Positions 49,943 to 62,508 of a stretch of 64,000 nt of DNA are shown here, piece by piece. The DNA is taken from NCBI RefSeq assembly GCF_001039355.2, contig NW_019775703.1:12444-76443 (forward strand), written 5' to 3'. Every line of letters begins with the position of its first letter. Position 1 is the stretch's first letter. The notes under the pieces are model-generated. The model worked only from the letters and a program-made list of their open reading frames with translations. It was not told the origin of the DNA and did not search any database. The position numbers were made by a program, and so were the translations under genes. The DNA comes from Lingula anatina (lineage: Eukaryota; Brachiopoda; Lingulata; Lingulida; Lingulidae).

Positions 49943-51371
49943 ACATTAATGCCCGCTGGTGTGCCGTTGAACGAAACGGCAAGAACGTTGACTACGAAGA
50001 AAGAACTGTTTTCTAACTGCATAATCTCTACTAGAAACTGTTTAAAGATAATAGTTTTTAAACTAAGGGATCGACTTTGTACATGTAGTTAGAGAAAAGC
50101 AGTTTAAAGTCAAGGTAGTAGGTAGAACAGATTTTGTTATGCATAATGTTTGTGATCAATTGTATTACATTATTGTCGATGTTTTTCAGAATTTTAAATG
50201 ATGTTGGCAGCATTAGTTAATGAGATAATCTGAATTAATCTCAGTTTACTGTCGGATAAAATGGGACATTTCCCCGTTTTGTTACATGCTGAAAGATCTT
50301 GCACCAAAGACGTACATGTAGCTGAAAATTGGTATTTGCACTTACACGCCATTTTCTTTAGACATATGAAAATACATCCTGATTTGTGTTAGTTTTCTTG
50401 TGTCCAAGGTCGGTAAAATACAAAGTTAAAAAGTCTGATTTCTACACAATTTTTCCTGAACTCTGCATCTCAAGAAACTATTAAATGCATGTACATGTAG
50501 GCTTTTATAGCATTTATATTTCCTAATTAGGCTACATCGTATGAACTTGAATGTAAGATAATTATGTAAATTTTGTCCATTTTTACTTTTCTTAATTGTA
50601 CGCAAATATTAAACACCGTATCAAGAGTACTTCTTTTTTGTTCGAAATTATATACACTTTTCAATCTCGATCAATTTTAGTTTATTACTGGAAACACCAT
50701 GCCACACATAGTGTGTGTATTTGCTATGCAGTGTAAATACCTGCAGTTATATTGGTTCCAATCTCTTGTTACCTTGATGATGTGTACCACTATTTCAGTA
50801 CCTTGCAAACTGATATTTTATTACATATATCAGTGGAAGATCTAAAGGTAGATGCCAAGATTATGCAGATGAGGCAATTTACAGAAGTTCATTTTTCCCT
50901 TTTTTTCTCCTCGAAACATAGCCGATTGAAATAAAATGATTAACATTGTACTCACACAACCACAAACTCAAATGGAAAACATACTCGTACTCAAAAGCAC
51001 TCACATCAGACATACACGCACAAACAAACACACACTCTAATTAAAAAAATATGCACGTGCCCACGCACACCCGCATCAACAGTGCCATATCGTCTAAGCG
51101 TTCCATGGAGAGTAATTTAAACCAGATAACCGCTTCAGCTTATCAGTAAAGGTCTAGGGCAATAAAAGTCGAGGTGGTACGCTCCTTGACTCCAGGGCTT
51201 GTCAACATACAGCAGCAAGACCCGTATAATACGGTGTAGGCGCACAGACACCTCCGACAACAACCCTGCCGTTTTCGTTGACTAGACCGGTGCGATTGGA
51301 AAGGATAGGAACATTGAGGGATTGTTACTAAGATCATTTTTTACCAGAGAAAAGGAAAGTAATTCCCGGCA
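49943..51371 (+). other. 3' flank of gene D and upstream region of the first rolling-stone-like gene
   Basis: Probable 3' UTR of D with AATAAA at 50930-50935, followed by AT-rich spacer. No other gene was recognised. Confidence 0.5.
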
Positions 51372-54300
51372 ATGGGTTTTATTCAGGATCTCCGAGAAGA
51401 GTTCAGGGTAAAAAAGTTCGGCCTCAGCCACTCGTCAAACCAGTGTTTTTTCAGATGCCAGGTGGGTGTATATTACTCATATGTAATATACAATATTATA
51501 CGATACAATTGCAAATGACAATGGCTATTTCTAATTAGGTTTAGAAGTAAATTCTAATATATAAACACGTGTATAAAAGAGCAGTGTAAAGGCTATTAAA
51601 GTGGTCCTTGACGGAGCTCCCAGTTTATACCTCATAAAAACCCTTTGGTAGTAAAACTTTGTTGAGGAGGGGGGGGGGTCAAATCGCGGTTCAACTTGTA
51701 CTTGTGTGAAGATTCTCACCCTTATTTAATGTAAAATCAATGCTAAAAGAAAATTAGACTATATATATTGCAGTTGCATGTTGTTATTTTATCCCAACTG
51801 TACGCGTGCGTATGTCTCATATAGATATAAGTCAACTCATTATGGTCTTTGTTATGATTTCACATATACGAAATATTACTAGTATATATTTGTTACATCC
51901 AAAAAAGGTCTGTACGATGAATTCTTGGAAAATAAATGGACTTTTCCGTCAGAATTAAATATTTCTTTCATGTCACCCAATGCCTACTGCACGAATATCT
52001 CGTATATCAAGTCAATATTTTGATACTCACTCCAAACGTTCAAAGTCCACGTTGTCACTGACATATTTTGTTTAAACAGTTGTTATCGGATGAGCAACTA
52101 GAAATAAAAGTTAAAAAAGCTTGTCTTTCTGGGGAGAGGTCCAGCATTTCAGCGGAGACATTTTGAACGCATAAATTTTGGACGCGTTCAAACATTTAAT
52201 AAGATAATGCTGAAGCATTTTTAAAATGAAAAATGTATTAGGGCTAATACCCAATGACACTATCGGTCTACGTTTATCGATCCAACTCCGGGGGGACTAT
52301 CTCTCTGAATGCAATCAGTTTAACAGATTAACACGCCTCCTCTTGTTTCCAAAGTACTCGTACACCCACCAGCATTTCTCATCGCCAGGTGGAGTCGTGT
52401 TAATATGTAAATATGATTACATTCAGCGAGAGTCCCCGTGGAATTAGATCGATGCACGTGGACCGATGGTTTCACTGGAATGGTTTCGCTGAGGTCTTGG
52501 ACATAAACAATTGCAATGATAAAGAAAACGCATAGAAATGTATATACAGGTAGCTGATTTCTTGTAAAAAAAATTACATTTTCTGAAATCCACCCAATTT
52601 TGGATGGGTCGCCCAGACAAGGAATGCAAAGTAAGGATTGGTCAAAAATTAAGAAAATATTGCCTTCAACAGTGCAATTCCTTTATGCTTGTCGTAAAAA
52701 ATGAAATATGATTGAATGCTACTTATTCCCAAAATCCATGGAGATCTCACTTAACACATATATTTCATTCGTCAGCCCTGGTGGGCAAACTGCTAATCAA
52801 AATATTTACCAGACCAAATATTGCCCTTGTGTTTCTTTCATTCAGAATTCTTCAGCATATATCGCGTGGGCCGGAACACGATTTTCGTTTATTTAAAGTA
52901 TGATAAGTATGATGTCCTTTGCCCCTGCTTTAGATCAGTAAGAGCCACACAAAGCAATCTTATCCGTAAAATTTTAGGTCTGATTGACCGAAATTCAACA
53001 AACAACCGATATCATTTACAACCGGTTTTTTTGAATGAACATACAGGATGCCATCCAAGATAACATTTGGCATTTAATTTTAATAGATTATATATTAATT
53101 ACACATAAACGCTATATAGGAACGTTATTCAAGATAAGATAAAATGTTACAAATTAATCATACACAGGTATTATATAGGCGCGCAGGCTTAAAGCGAGCT
53201 TTATAAGGTTAATGTCCTTTAGGTTAATCAGAATATACTTTGACAATGTTTAAGTCAACCACATAACCCTTTTAAGTTATTGGCCGATAAAGATGATGAC
53301 CGATAAAGATGACGAATTGACTGACAGTGGGTTTGTGTTATGATTTATCAACTGAACACGTGCTTTCACGTGAGTTATACAACGATCACGAGCATGTGCA
53401 TGTGATTCAAAACACATGTAGCACGGGGATTTATAATTTTAATGCACTAAAATCTAAGCAAATCCTATATTTCGACGACCGGTTTTTTATCAGGGTTTAT
53501 GCATGAGGCTTTTGTAACATATATCTATCGGGAACGCAAGCGTTTCAAGAATCAAGCTCACGTGTGTTGTCTGGAATAAAATGAATTTTATATCATTAGC
53601 TTTCATTACTTTTGTTACCCACTTCTACTCTTGATAGCACTTGTATACTCATGCACTTTCAGCGCCGTCGAAAAATAGGACCTTCTTTGAATTTTTAATA
53701 AATTGTAGGTTTTTTCAAATATATGTTAAGTTTGAAATGAACTTTCTAATTTAAAAAAATTATTTCTCCTTTTCAGTGGCCTTTTCCGAAATGTATTTTC
53801 CTCCTGTACCGGATCATCGTCGCTTGCTACGCTTTCTTTTGGTTTGTGTTTGTTGTATCACGATCTTCCAGGACCACTGGGCGTCATTTCACCCTCGTGT
53901 ACCTTACGATATGGACTTACATACTATTGGTGGTCCATTTGATGCTCGCCGCTGCAATCACAGTGGCGAATTACGGCCAATCATCTTCAAATCTACCGCG
54001 CAAGAATATGAAGAAAACCGGCACGGAGCTACAAACCAATGAAAAGCCGCCACCAAACCTAGTCTTAGGTACAATCAACTCATCTTTTTCGGTCAACTCA
54101 AACCTTGTAAAGTCAAATGAGACCGTTGCTAATGGCGCGTCATCATCTGCTGCAATTTATGATCCCCACGGCGCAACTACTGACGTATCATTGGTTGATT
54201 TCACCGGAACTGGATGTCACGTGGACAGAGTCAAATGGTATTCAAAGATGTCATGGGTTCTGATGAACATTAACCAAGTAGCGGCCCCAATAATAACAGC

Positions 54301-54703
54301 CCTGTATTACGCAATGCTATACCCTCTAAAGCAGGATAATAGCAAAAACACTGACACTATCGAATTTCTAGTGGACATCCAGTTGCACGCAGTGAACACT
54401 TGCTTGGTTGTCCTAGAGTTATGCCTGGCAGCTTATCCGGTACGAATATTACACTTCACCCACGCCCTCATATATGGTCTTGTCTACCTGGCATGGTCGG
54501 CTATATACTGGTCATTTGACCACCAGAAAAACGTACTATACCCGGGCGTTCTAGACTGGAACAACCCCACCAGAACATCGGTAGTTGTAGCTTTAGTCAT
54601 CGTTGCCATGACAACGTTTCATGTTATCTTGTGGCTGTTAAGTAGAATTAAGATTTCTCTGTACGGAAGGTGTTGTATGGAGAATTCTGCCAACTCTTTG
54701 TAG
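51372..54703 (+). CDS. Rolling-stone-like multipass membrane protein, copy 1
   Basis: Exons 51372-51461 (MGFIQDLREEFRVKKFGL to CQ, phase 0) and 53777-54703, giving 338 residues. The second exon opens WPFPKC straight after the acceptor, so the true start is the ATG at 51372. About six hydrophobic segments: CIFLLYRIIVACYAFFWFVF, YLTIWTYILLVVHLMLAAAI, MNINQVAAPIITALYYAM, the VVLELCLAAYPV region, LIYGLVYLAWSAIYW and VVVALVIVAMTTFHVILWLL. A long Ser/Asn-rich hydrophilic loop lies between the second and third. Family hallmarks are KxSWVLxN, FPxRILHF-like YPVRILHF, YGxVYxxWSxIYW and NVLYPGxLDWN. Drosophila rolling stone is required for myoblast fusion; the role of this protein is unknown. It is a tandem paralogue of 58637-60182 with the same intron position. 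Confidence 0.9.
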
Positions 54704-56160
54704 ACGGAATGGGTTTTATTCATAATTATATTTATTATGCACACAGAAATATTTAATTTGATATTTTCAAAGGTTGGTGAAACAAAACTTTTGCACGTAC
54801 GTATACAGCATATACTGGCGGTAGACGGTTCACATATGTACATTTACTCAGTTTAGTCGAGAGGTTAATTTGTCCTTCTCCTCTTCTGCTAGTTGGCACA
54901 AAACAGCTTTTGAAAACTATAACATTTTTATAATATTCATAGATGCATTTATTTGTACAAAGGGGATACCTTTTGGGGATACTGAAATACTTTATAATAT
55001 CTATTGTTTGCGTGTATGAAAAGAAAATGAGAATCAGTGGAAGTTTGTATGCTGCGTTTTTCACCATGTTCACAAACGTACTGAAAATTTCATCATAGCC
55101 ATTAGTATTTGTATAATTTTTATGACTGCCATTTATATCTCAGGTATTACACATAAACTTATCAGTTGGTCATATACTGTATACACACTGGACAATATAG
55201 AAGTGTCACCCCCTGAATCAGAGTAATCAAAGTTATAATGCCTGGTCTACTTATAATGTGACTAATGAGTATAAAACTGCTGTATCATGGAATTGTATTG
55301 TTGGTCTTTTTGTGAAATTTGATTTTAATCATACCAGGAGCATATCATTCCACAGCAATTTATCTCCCCCAAAGTATTGGTTTAGTAGGGGTGACACTTC
55401 TATTGTCCAGTGTGTGTATACACAATAGCGGCGTTGTTTATGAAAGGAGAGATTGTACATAAATTCACTAGCAAAGCAAACTATCAAAAAAAAAAAGGTC
55501 ATGGTATTGGTGCATGTAGGATCATTATATTGATGGTTACAAATCCGTCATAAAGGCCATGTCTTAGCGTCTAAGCGTCGAAGGGGCACTGGGGGTACAA
55601 ATGCACTTGTCCTTGTCCATCTTGATTTATCACTTGACTCGTGATTTGATCTAGCCATATCCATAGCCTGTACAGTTTTTGTATTGTTTTGGGAATTAAT
55701 ATATAGTAGTTTTAATGATTTCGAGCGTATATGTTTTTAATAAAAGGGCTCTACCTTTCTTGTTCTTCTTTTGAAGTTTTAATAAAATACGTATATGTAT
55801 GTAAATATCTTAGTCATATTTTTCATTAGTCAACGCCATGTTATACACGCACACATGCATTACATTTAAAACGCGATTCACGGCGCGAAATAACGGATTT
55901 GAGTCTCCTTTTGATGGCGTTGTCGATTCGCTGTTTATCTTGGGGAGAGATAAGGATAAATGAGAATGGTATTTAACCCAATTCGTTTTATTAAATCCTC
56001 ACCCTACTTTTTTTCAAGTACTGTTAAGGTGTTGTTATGGTTAAGACTTAAGAGTTTTATAAAAGTTGTTGAAGACCTCTCACTTCCTGTCTCTTTTCAT
56101 TTACTGAAAAATATAAATAGCACATTAGTAATCTGTGCTATCTAAATAAAATACAACCGA
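54704..56160 (+). other. 3' UTR and downstream region of rolling-stone-like copy 1
   Basis: Contains AATAAA signals near 55737 and 55782 and the inverted-repeat element at 55182-55419. No further gene was recognised. Confidence 0.5.
55182..55419. mobile_element. Miniature element with about 30-base inverted repeats
   Basis: Left end CACACTGGACAATATAGAAG, continuing into TGTCACCCC; the right end is its near-perfect reverse complement (GGGGTGACACTTCTATTGTC, then CAGTGTG). TA dinucleotides flank both ends, as expected for Tc1/mariner-type target duplications. The internal 180 or so bases have no long frame. It lies in the probable 3' UTR of rolling-stone-like copy 1. Confidence 0.7.
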
Positions 56161-56183
56161 TTAAACACTTGTTATAATAAAGA

Positions 56184-57450
56184 CTTCATTTTACTCCAAC
56201 AATTAAGAAGGTTCTATAGATAGTGTGTAACTCTACCCTTGACAAATCATAGCATTCGTTGAAAAATTCAGAAGTTCAGATCATGGTAAAAAGTAGGTCA
56301 AAGGTCAACTTCAAGGTCTCAGTGAGATTGCCAGAATATGACCTCCTATACAAGGTCAATAGTAACTATGGGCGTATCCCTGCCAGTTTTCGAAATATAA
56401 GGGATAGAAAATTTGCAAAGTTCAGTTCAAAAATATATTTCCATGTAGGATTTGTGTCTTTATTATAAAAAATAAAACTGTAAGGCACTCTTCGTATTGT
56501 TGTACCACTCAATGAGAAAATTACAATTAAAAAAATATGAATTAAAAAATACAGTTGGTGTAAAATTCAAAATTGTCTGTGATTTTTCATTGAAAAAACC
56601 AAGTACCCAGTCCATTTGATTTTGATAAAATGTCGTTCATTTTTTAAAGAAATTTCGACTTGCCCCATTAAGAACATACAATTTTGTTGTTGAAGACATA
56701 TCTTTGTAAAAGTGTGCAACCCAAAGCAACAAATTTTCAAACCCAAAATAATTCTGTAGAAACACCTAATGAAATACGAATATAATAAAATCAAATCAAA
56801 GCCTATGATCAAAGATTGTCATCTAGATTGAATCATCTATTATTGATATTTCAATCTAAAAGTGTGCAACCCCAAAGCATTCATATTCTCTAACCCCAAA
56901 TAATTATGTTGACACAGCCACTGAAATTTTAAGGAAATCAGCTTTGACATCAAGATTGGGTCATTAACTATTGACATATCAATCTAAAAGTGTGCAACCC
57001 AAAGCATTCAAATTCTGCAGTTATGTAAAAAGTCTGTGGTAGCCCCATCTGATTGTATCATTTTTTTGATTACCGTTCAGTTAATTAAATTTTGAAATGA
57101 AAATCCAAATATTGCAGTTATGTAAAAAGTCTGTGGTAGCACCATCTGATTGTATCATTTATTATTAACGTTCAGATAATTAAATTTTGTAATGAAAATC
57201 CAAATATAGCAGTTATGTAAACAGTTTCATTATTATTGTTCCTCCTGATTTCTTGGAAATAAAGCCTGTTCAGCAGATTTCTCAAACTATGCCAACCTAC
57301 AATGTAGTATGAAGATCACGTTACCAATTATAAAATACGACTAAAAGTTTAGTTTTACTCCAAGAATCAAGAAGGTTTTATAGATAGCGGGAAATTCTAC
57401 CCTTGACAAATCACAACAATCGTTCAATTTTCAAGAAGAAGAAGTCGGTC
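56184..57450. repeat. Complex repeat: flanking direct repeats around tandem motifs
   Basis: A block of about 100 bases containing CTACCCTTGACAAATCA occurs at about 56190-56290 and again at about 57350-57450. Between them AAAGTGTGCAACC recurs three times (56708, 56858 and 56986), and GCAGTTATGTAAA with about 95 bases of following sequence recurs at 57017, 57114 and 57209. It looks like part of a degraded mobile element adjoining the pseudogene at 57515-58270; the class is not recognised. Confidence 0.6.
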
Positions 57451-57514
57451 CTATATTTCTTAATTAAAAATGAAGGGCATATCTAGTTTTCTGTCGACAA
57501 TAAAGCATGTCTAG

Positions 57515-58270
57515 CTATTTATGTTTGCGTGTTCGAATTGCTTCACTACAACTATTTTCACTATCACTGTTTTCTTTTATAATTTCTTCACTACATAAAT
57601 TAGCTAAGCTATTTAAACACTCCCCTTCACATACAACTTGGCCCACATGTTCTATTTTTCTTCCTACATCCACAATGGTTGCCACACGTGGTCTACCTTC
57701 CTACAACTACACCCTTTCATTAAGAAATTAAAATTATCCTGTGCTAATTTATCCACCTCATTTGTTGAGAATTTATATTTGAGTTTCCCTTCTTCTAACT
57801 GGTACCCCCATATTACGACATCTAAATACTCTATCCTATTCTGGCCTGCTTGTCCCCACATCTGTGCTATATACATGTAACAACTCCTTAACCAGTGTCA
57901 CTTTAAGCTATCTTCTAGTGGCAATACATGCTCCAAGGATTCTACATCTAACATCTACATCAAAGCTGACCTAATATTACCTAACCAAATAGAAACATTT
58001 TCTGAATAACTGAGGTCCTTATTATACAAACTTCTGAAATAACTAATGGTGCTACTGTCTGGATTCACTGACAAAAAAGCATTGCAGCATTTCCTAAAAT
58101 AAAGACAACCTAACAGACGGAAAAAAGCTAATAGTCCACTTCTGTAGTTCCCTGCACCTACTTCATCAAGAGTTCCTACAGCAATTTTTCCAGATATAAA
58201 GTCAGCATACCTATAAAATTCAGAGTAGATTGCTTTTTTACCAAGGTGGTGGCATAGCGATATTATACGT
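57515..58270 (-). pseudogene. Decayed element-derived gene with CXC-like Cys-rich end
   Basis: On the minus strand a broken reading frame runs from about 58270 to a TAG at 57515. Readable pieces include IISLCHHLGKKAIYSEFYRY, SALM followed by a stop, GCSCRK, then in another frame HCGCRKKNRTCGPSC, and in a third CEGECLN followed by an acidic Ser-rich end. The Cys spacing (CxC...CxCRK....CGPxC.CxGxCxN) resembles the CXC-like module at the end of many invertebrate transposon-associated proteins. At least two stops and two frameshifts are present. The adjoining repeats at 56184-57450 support a mobile-element origin. Class assignment is uncertain. Confidence 0.5.
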
Positions 58271-58636
58271 TTCGACTTGTAGCTAGATAAGCATTAATTC
58301 ACACTCCCCGACCGAACGTCAGCGCTATATTTATCATGCCCGATGACCTGCAAACATAGCAACGCTGGGTCACATAGCAGCAGGGGAACACCTTGCGTAA
58401 CGCCAGGACCCTCCCTTTTTGGTGCCTGAACAAGAAGTCGAAGTCATCCCGTAGTAATGATACTGCGATCTTGAAAGAACCTCAGACGTTTCAGGACAGA
58501 GGATCTGGTTTCGACGACCTTAGACAAAACCGTGCTGGGTCATTAAAAAAGGCACGTTCTGTAGCAAACGACTGATCAGGGAATTATATCGTAGATCGAC
58601 TCTATACCTGTACCGGTGCGTGACCAAGACATCATT

Positions 58637-60182
58637 ATGGGATTTCTACACACTCTACGGGAGGAATTTCGTGTAAAGAAATTTGGTTTGCGTTTTTCGT
58701 CGCACAGATGTTTTTATCGGTGCCAGGTAAGAGGGTAAAACGGACATCAGAATAGAATGAGTACTGTACGTAAACCGTGGCAATGAATCCAGTCACAGTT
58801 TTTGACCGGGCTGCTCACGGGTGCGGTCCTTTGTCTAGACAAACTTGACTGAGCTGATCTGAGCTGGGCCAGCCTCATAACTTTTTTAAGTACCCAGTAT
58901 GCAGAAGTTTTAAAGCAATACATTACATTCACAATCTCGTAATTTTCAATTCTAATACATTTATTTTATACTAGTAGATGTAGGTCTAACTCACATGTTA
59001 CTATAGGCGTACTGGTACAGACCACTGATAAGAGCTAAATATAAATCTGATAATCATATTATCAAACAAAGGCTCAATCACTATTCCAAATAGGCGTATT
59101 ATGCATTCCGAAAGGTTTGTATTTTTGGATTCCTTAAAATAATATTTTAGTTTCTACATTTCCAAACAAGAAACAATGTCGTCAAACAATACCAATAGAG
59201 CACTGCTACAGTGTAATACCATTGTCTTTATGTCAATTTTCAATTTCAGTGGCCTATTCATCCCGGAATATTTCTCACATATAGAGTTATTGTGGCTCTC
59301 TACACGCTCACATGGTTTCTCTATACTATGCTGAGGAGCCCTTTCGGAGGACGGGGCCACTTTCAACTGGCATATCTGACCATATGGACATACATTGCGC
59401 TCGTCATCCATCTGATCTGGGCTGCTAATGTTGCCATTTTGTGTTACTGTCAGTCGAGAACGAAACAGCTGTCTGACGGCGGGAAAGAAGATGCGATCAT
59501 ATCACGCAACGATGGACAGAAAGAAACGTACGACAACCCCGCCTATCAGACACAGGAAGCAGACGACGGTGCGGAACCCAAAGGAACACCCACTTTGGAA
59601 AACGGCTCTAATGGTTCCAAAGAACTTGCTACAGACAGTACCCTACCGGCAGTGGTGATAACTTCCCCTCAGAGCAATACCATAGAATTTACCGACACCG
59701 ATACGGACCTTACCCGTTGGTTTTCCAAGGTGTCTTGGGTACTCTTCAATATCCTCTTAGCGTGGGCCCCGATTGTCACGGCCATTTATTATGGGGCATT
59801 GCACAAGTATATTTTAGCATATTTTGACACATTGTCCTATTTCCCAACCTCAGTTTACGTCACGGATTTGCATCTCCACGGTTTGAACTCTCTGATTGTT
59901 TTCATTGAAATCATTCTAGCGGCTTTCCCCATTCGTATTCTTCATTTTATTTATCCCCTTACCTATGGGATAGTGTACGTGATATGGTCAGTAATATATT
60001 GGTCCGTGGACCCCCAAAATAACGTGCTGTACCCTGGGATATTGGACTGGAATACCCCCGGAACGACGGTCCTTGTAATGATCGGAGTTTTAGTCGTCAT
60101 CTTTGTGTTACAATTCATATGGTTTCTCGTACACAGAATCAAGATGTTCATATTCAAACGTTATTGCTCGTCACCTTTATAA
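58637..60182 (+). CDS. Rolling-stone-like multipass membrane protein, copy 2
   Basis: Exons 58637-58726 (MGFLHTLREEFRVKKFGL to CQ) and 59250-60182, giving 340 residues ending at TAA 60180-60182. The intron position and phase (0) are the same as in copy 1, and the second exon likewise opens WP. Membrane segments include GIFLTYRVIVALYTLTWFLY, YLTIWTYIALVIHLIWAANV, SWVLFNILLAWAPIVTAIYY, the LNSLIVFIEIILAAFPIRIL region, TYGIVYVIWSVIYW and TVLVMIGVLVVIFVLQFIWF, with an acidic hydrophilic loop after the second. The motifs RILHFIYPLTYG and NVLYPGILDWNTPG are strong family markers. The two copies are divergent in the loop, so the duplication is old. Function is unknown beyond family membership. Confidence 0.92.
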
Positions 60183-62508
60183 GAACGCACAATGAGAATG
60201 TAACAATTTAGTCAAAGGAACAAGTTTTCCCAGCGTGCCATTGCTTTACGTGGGAGGTTAAATTCGCTCATTGGTAGAGGATTACCTGCGTTTTCCGCAG
60301 ATGACACACGTTAATCTGTATTTCTTATTTAATCTAGAGCGCTTAGGCTTAGGTGACACAATTGCTGGTTTTCTCAGCGCCCTGAGAAAAAAGTTGTAAG
60401 TTTGCCATATGAACAAAACCAATATAAGAGAGGCCAGCGTGAATCGTTATCAAATAAGGTCGTGCTCCACATAACTAGGGAATGCCCTATACCTGATAAC
60501 CCAGAAATCTATTAGGTGTTGTGACTGTTCCTTTATATCTATGTAAACCAGTACTGTATGCCAACCTTAACGCACCCATTCAGCTTAATTCTAGTCAGTT
60601 TGCTAAGGATGTGGAGGGGTTATCATCCGAGTTAACCCTTGGACTCAGTACATGACTGTATACTGTTTGAGTCCGTTGAGTGATTACTGTATGTTTACTA
60701 TTTAAAATATCGGAATAATTATTATCAAGATTCTTATCTTTTAAAAGAAAAACCCTTCATGTTAAAACAGAGTTCATTTAACGGATGTAGCTGTCTTTTG
60801 GTAATTTATCATTTATAAGATGTTTTTTTTTAATTTTTGAATAATAAAGACCCTTGTAATAAATCGACGAAGTGGCGATCTACTTGTACCTGCTGTCATA
60901 TAGTTCATTGAGTGAAATGTTTCAACACTAATAATACATTACGAAAGGATTGTTAAGTGGCAGATGCATCCATAATCGTGCTATATTGATTACAGATATT
61001 TACCTAGATTTTTTGTTCTTAATATACTGCATTTGATACTTTCTCTTGGTCATGTGAAACGTCAGTTATGCCTTTCCCTGCCCATGTTAGTTCATATGTG
61101 AACGTGTCTTCAGAGACAAAGGCAAAACTAAGAACAAAGCTTTGCCAAGCAACTTTGCTCGCAACAGATTTATTTATGTTTAGACATGTCTCCAAAACTA
61201 GTAAACAAATTATTTGAGTACAAAGGAAAATAAGTCTAGATGAGAAAAAAATGCAGAAACATAGTGAAGAAGTAAAATGTTTATGTATCTTTAATTCTAT
61301 CATACAGTTTGAATTATTGACAGGATTCTGAAAGCGGGTTTTTTCTATGGATTTGTTATAATCTCTTTATATTATGATTAATTTATTGTAAATTGGACTG
61401 AAATGACATTGGTCTTTTCTAGGTATTTGTTATTATCTCATTATATTTTGATAAATTTATTGTAATATCAATAAAACCAACATAGTGCAGTAGCAGTCAG
61501 AACCCGACTTCATTTTATAGGTTTGATTCAAAGAAGTTATAGATAGAAACACTCTATAGTTTGATGATAGATAGAACGTGGAAGAAATGCAAACAAAGCG
61601 ACTTTGCGACTTGTAAGCTGACAGATATCAGAATAATAACTGTGAGCAATCACGTATATAAAGAGCCGCGCCCCATAATTGCGTGGTCGAGGAGTCAGGC
61701 AACACTCTTCTTGGTGGATTACGCACTTTAGTCAAGGAGCCAAAGTAAACGTTACACCCTTACCACAGAAAACCTGTCTCAATAAGGTGTGGTACTAATA
61801 GAGGTGGGTCAACCTAACTTAAAACGTCTCATCTCAGAGGACCGTCTGACGACAATTAGATCGTCCCAGGGAACAAATTGACTTCGTCCCATCTATAACG
61901 CCATTATTTTTGAGACGAGTCGCATTGGCGTTCTATATCAGTCACTTTTCGTAAACAGTCGCGGTTAATATAAATTTAACGTGGAAATATAATTAACGAA
62001 ATAAGATTTATTGAAAATTTGCAAAAAAATAATCTATCATATGTAATATATTTAGCAATTCATGGCACACCACTTCTACCGATTATCAAAATTAGCCAAG
62101 ATGCGGAAGCTGAAATTGTCCAAAAAATACTATAAACTAGGATCATTATGGATCCTAGAACTAAAATTAGGTTTATAGCCATTCATCCTGAGGATTCGGA
62201 AGTGTCTTCATTAAATGTCTATTAGTACATCACGTCAATACCTACTGGAAGCTACATGTGTGTCTATGAAACATGCACCTAATGGGTGATAAAATATGAA
62301 AAAAAAAAGTCTTCCTGACTCCCTTCTCCCTAATTTCTTCAAACATAGCATCCGTTCACCATGATGTATAACATCTATGCAAAGCTTTTTGGAGTAAGTT
62401 GTCAGAACTCAACCACAAATGTCTAAGAATTGTGTCCGTTTATACGTATTTACAACTGGACTCATTTCAGAACCCAAGAAGTTGTGGAAAAACATTCATT
62501 TCAACCCC
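60183..62508. other. 3' region of rolling-stone-like copy 2 and downstream spacer
   Basis: AATAAA near 60842 probably ends the copy 2 transcript. TATATAAAG at 61655-61663 followed by GC-rich sequence looks like a core promoter on the + strand, but no coding exon on that strand was recognised before the opposing ankyrin gene. TTTATT at about 62007 could be the polyadenylation signal of the ankyrin gene on the minus strand. Confidence 0.4.

Noticed and set aside
53846-54703. Start of rolling-stone-like copy 1 at the internal ATG 53846
   Set aside because: The frame extends back to an AG acceptor at 53776, and the conserved first exon at 51372-51461 supplies the real start, as in copy 2.
56184-57450. 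Repeat array as a CRISPR-like array
   Set aside because: The repeats are unequal in length and spacing, are not separated by unique spacers of constant size, and sit in a eukaryotic genome.
61655-61800. Strong-looking TATATAAAG promoter on the + strand
   Set aside because: No coding exon or convincing transcript follows it on that strand; kept only as a remark in the spacer entry.
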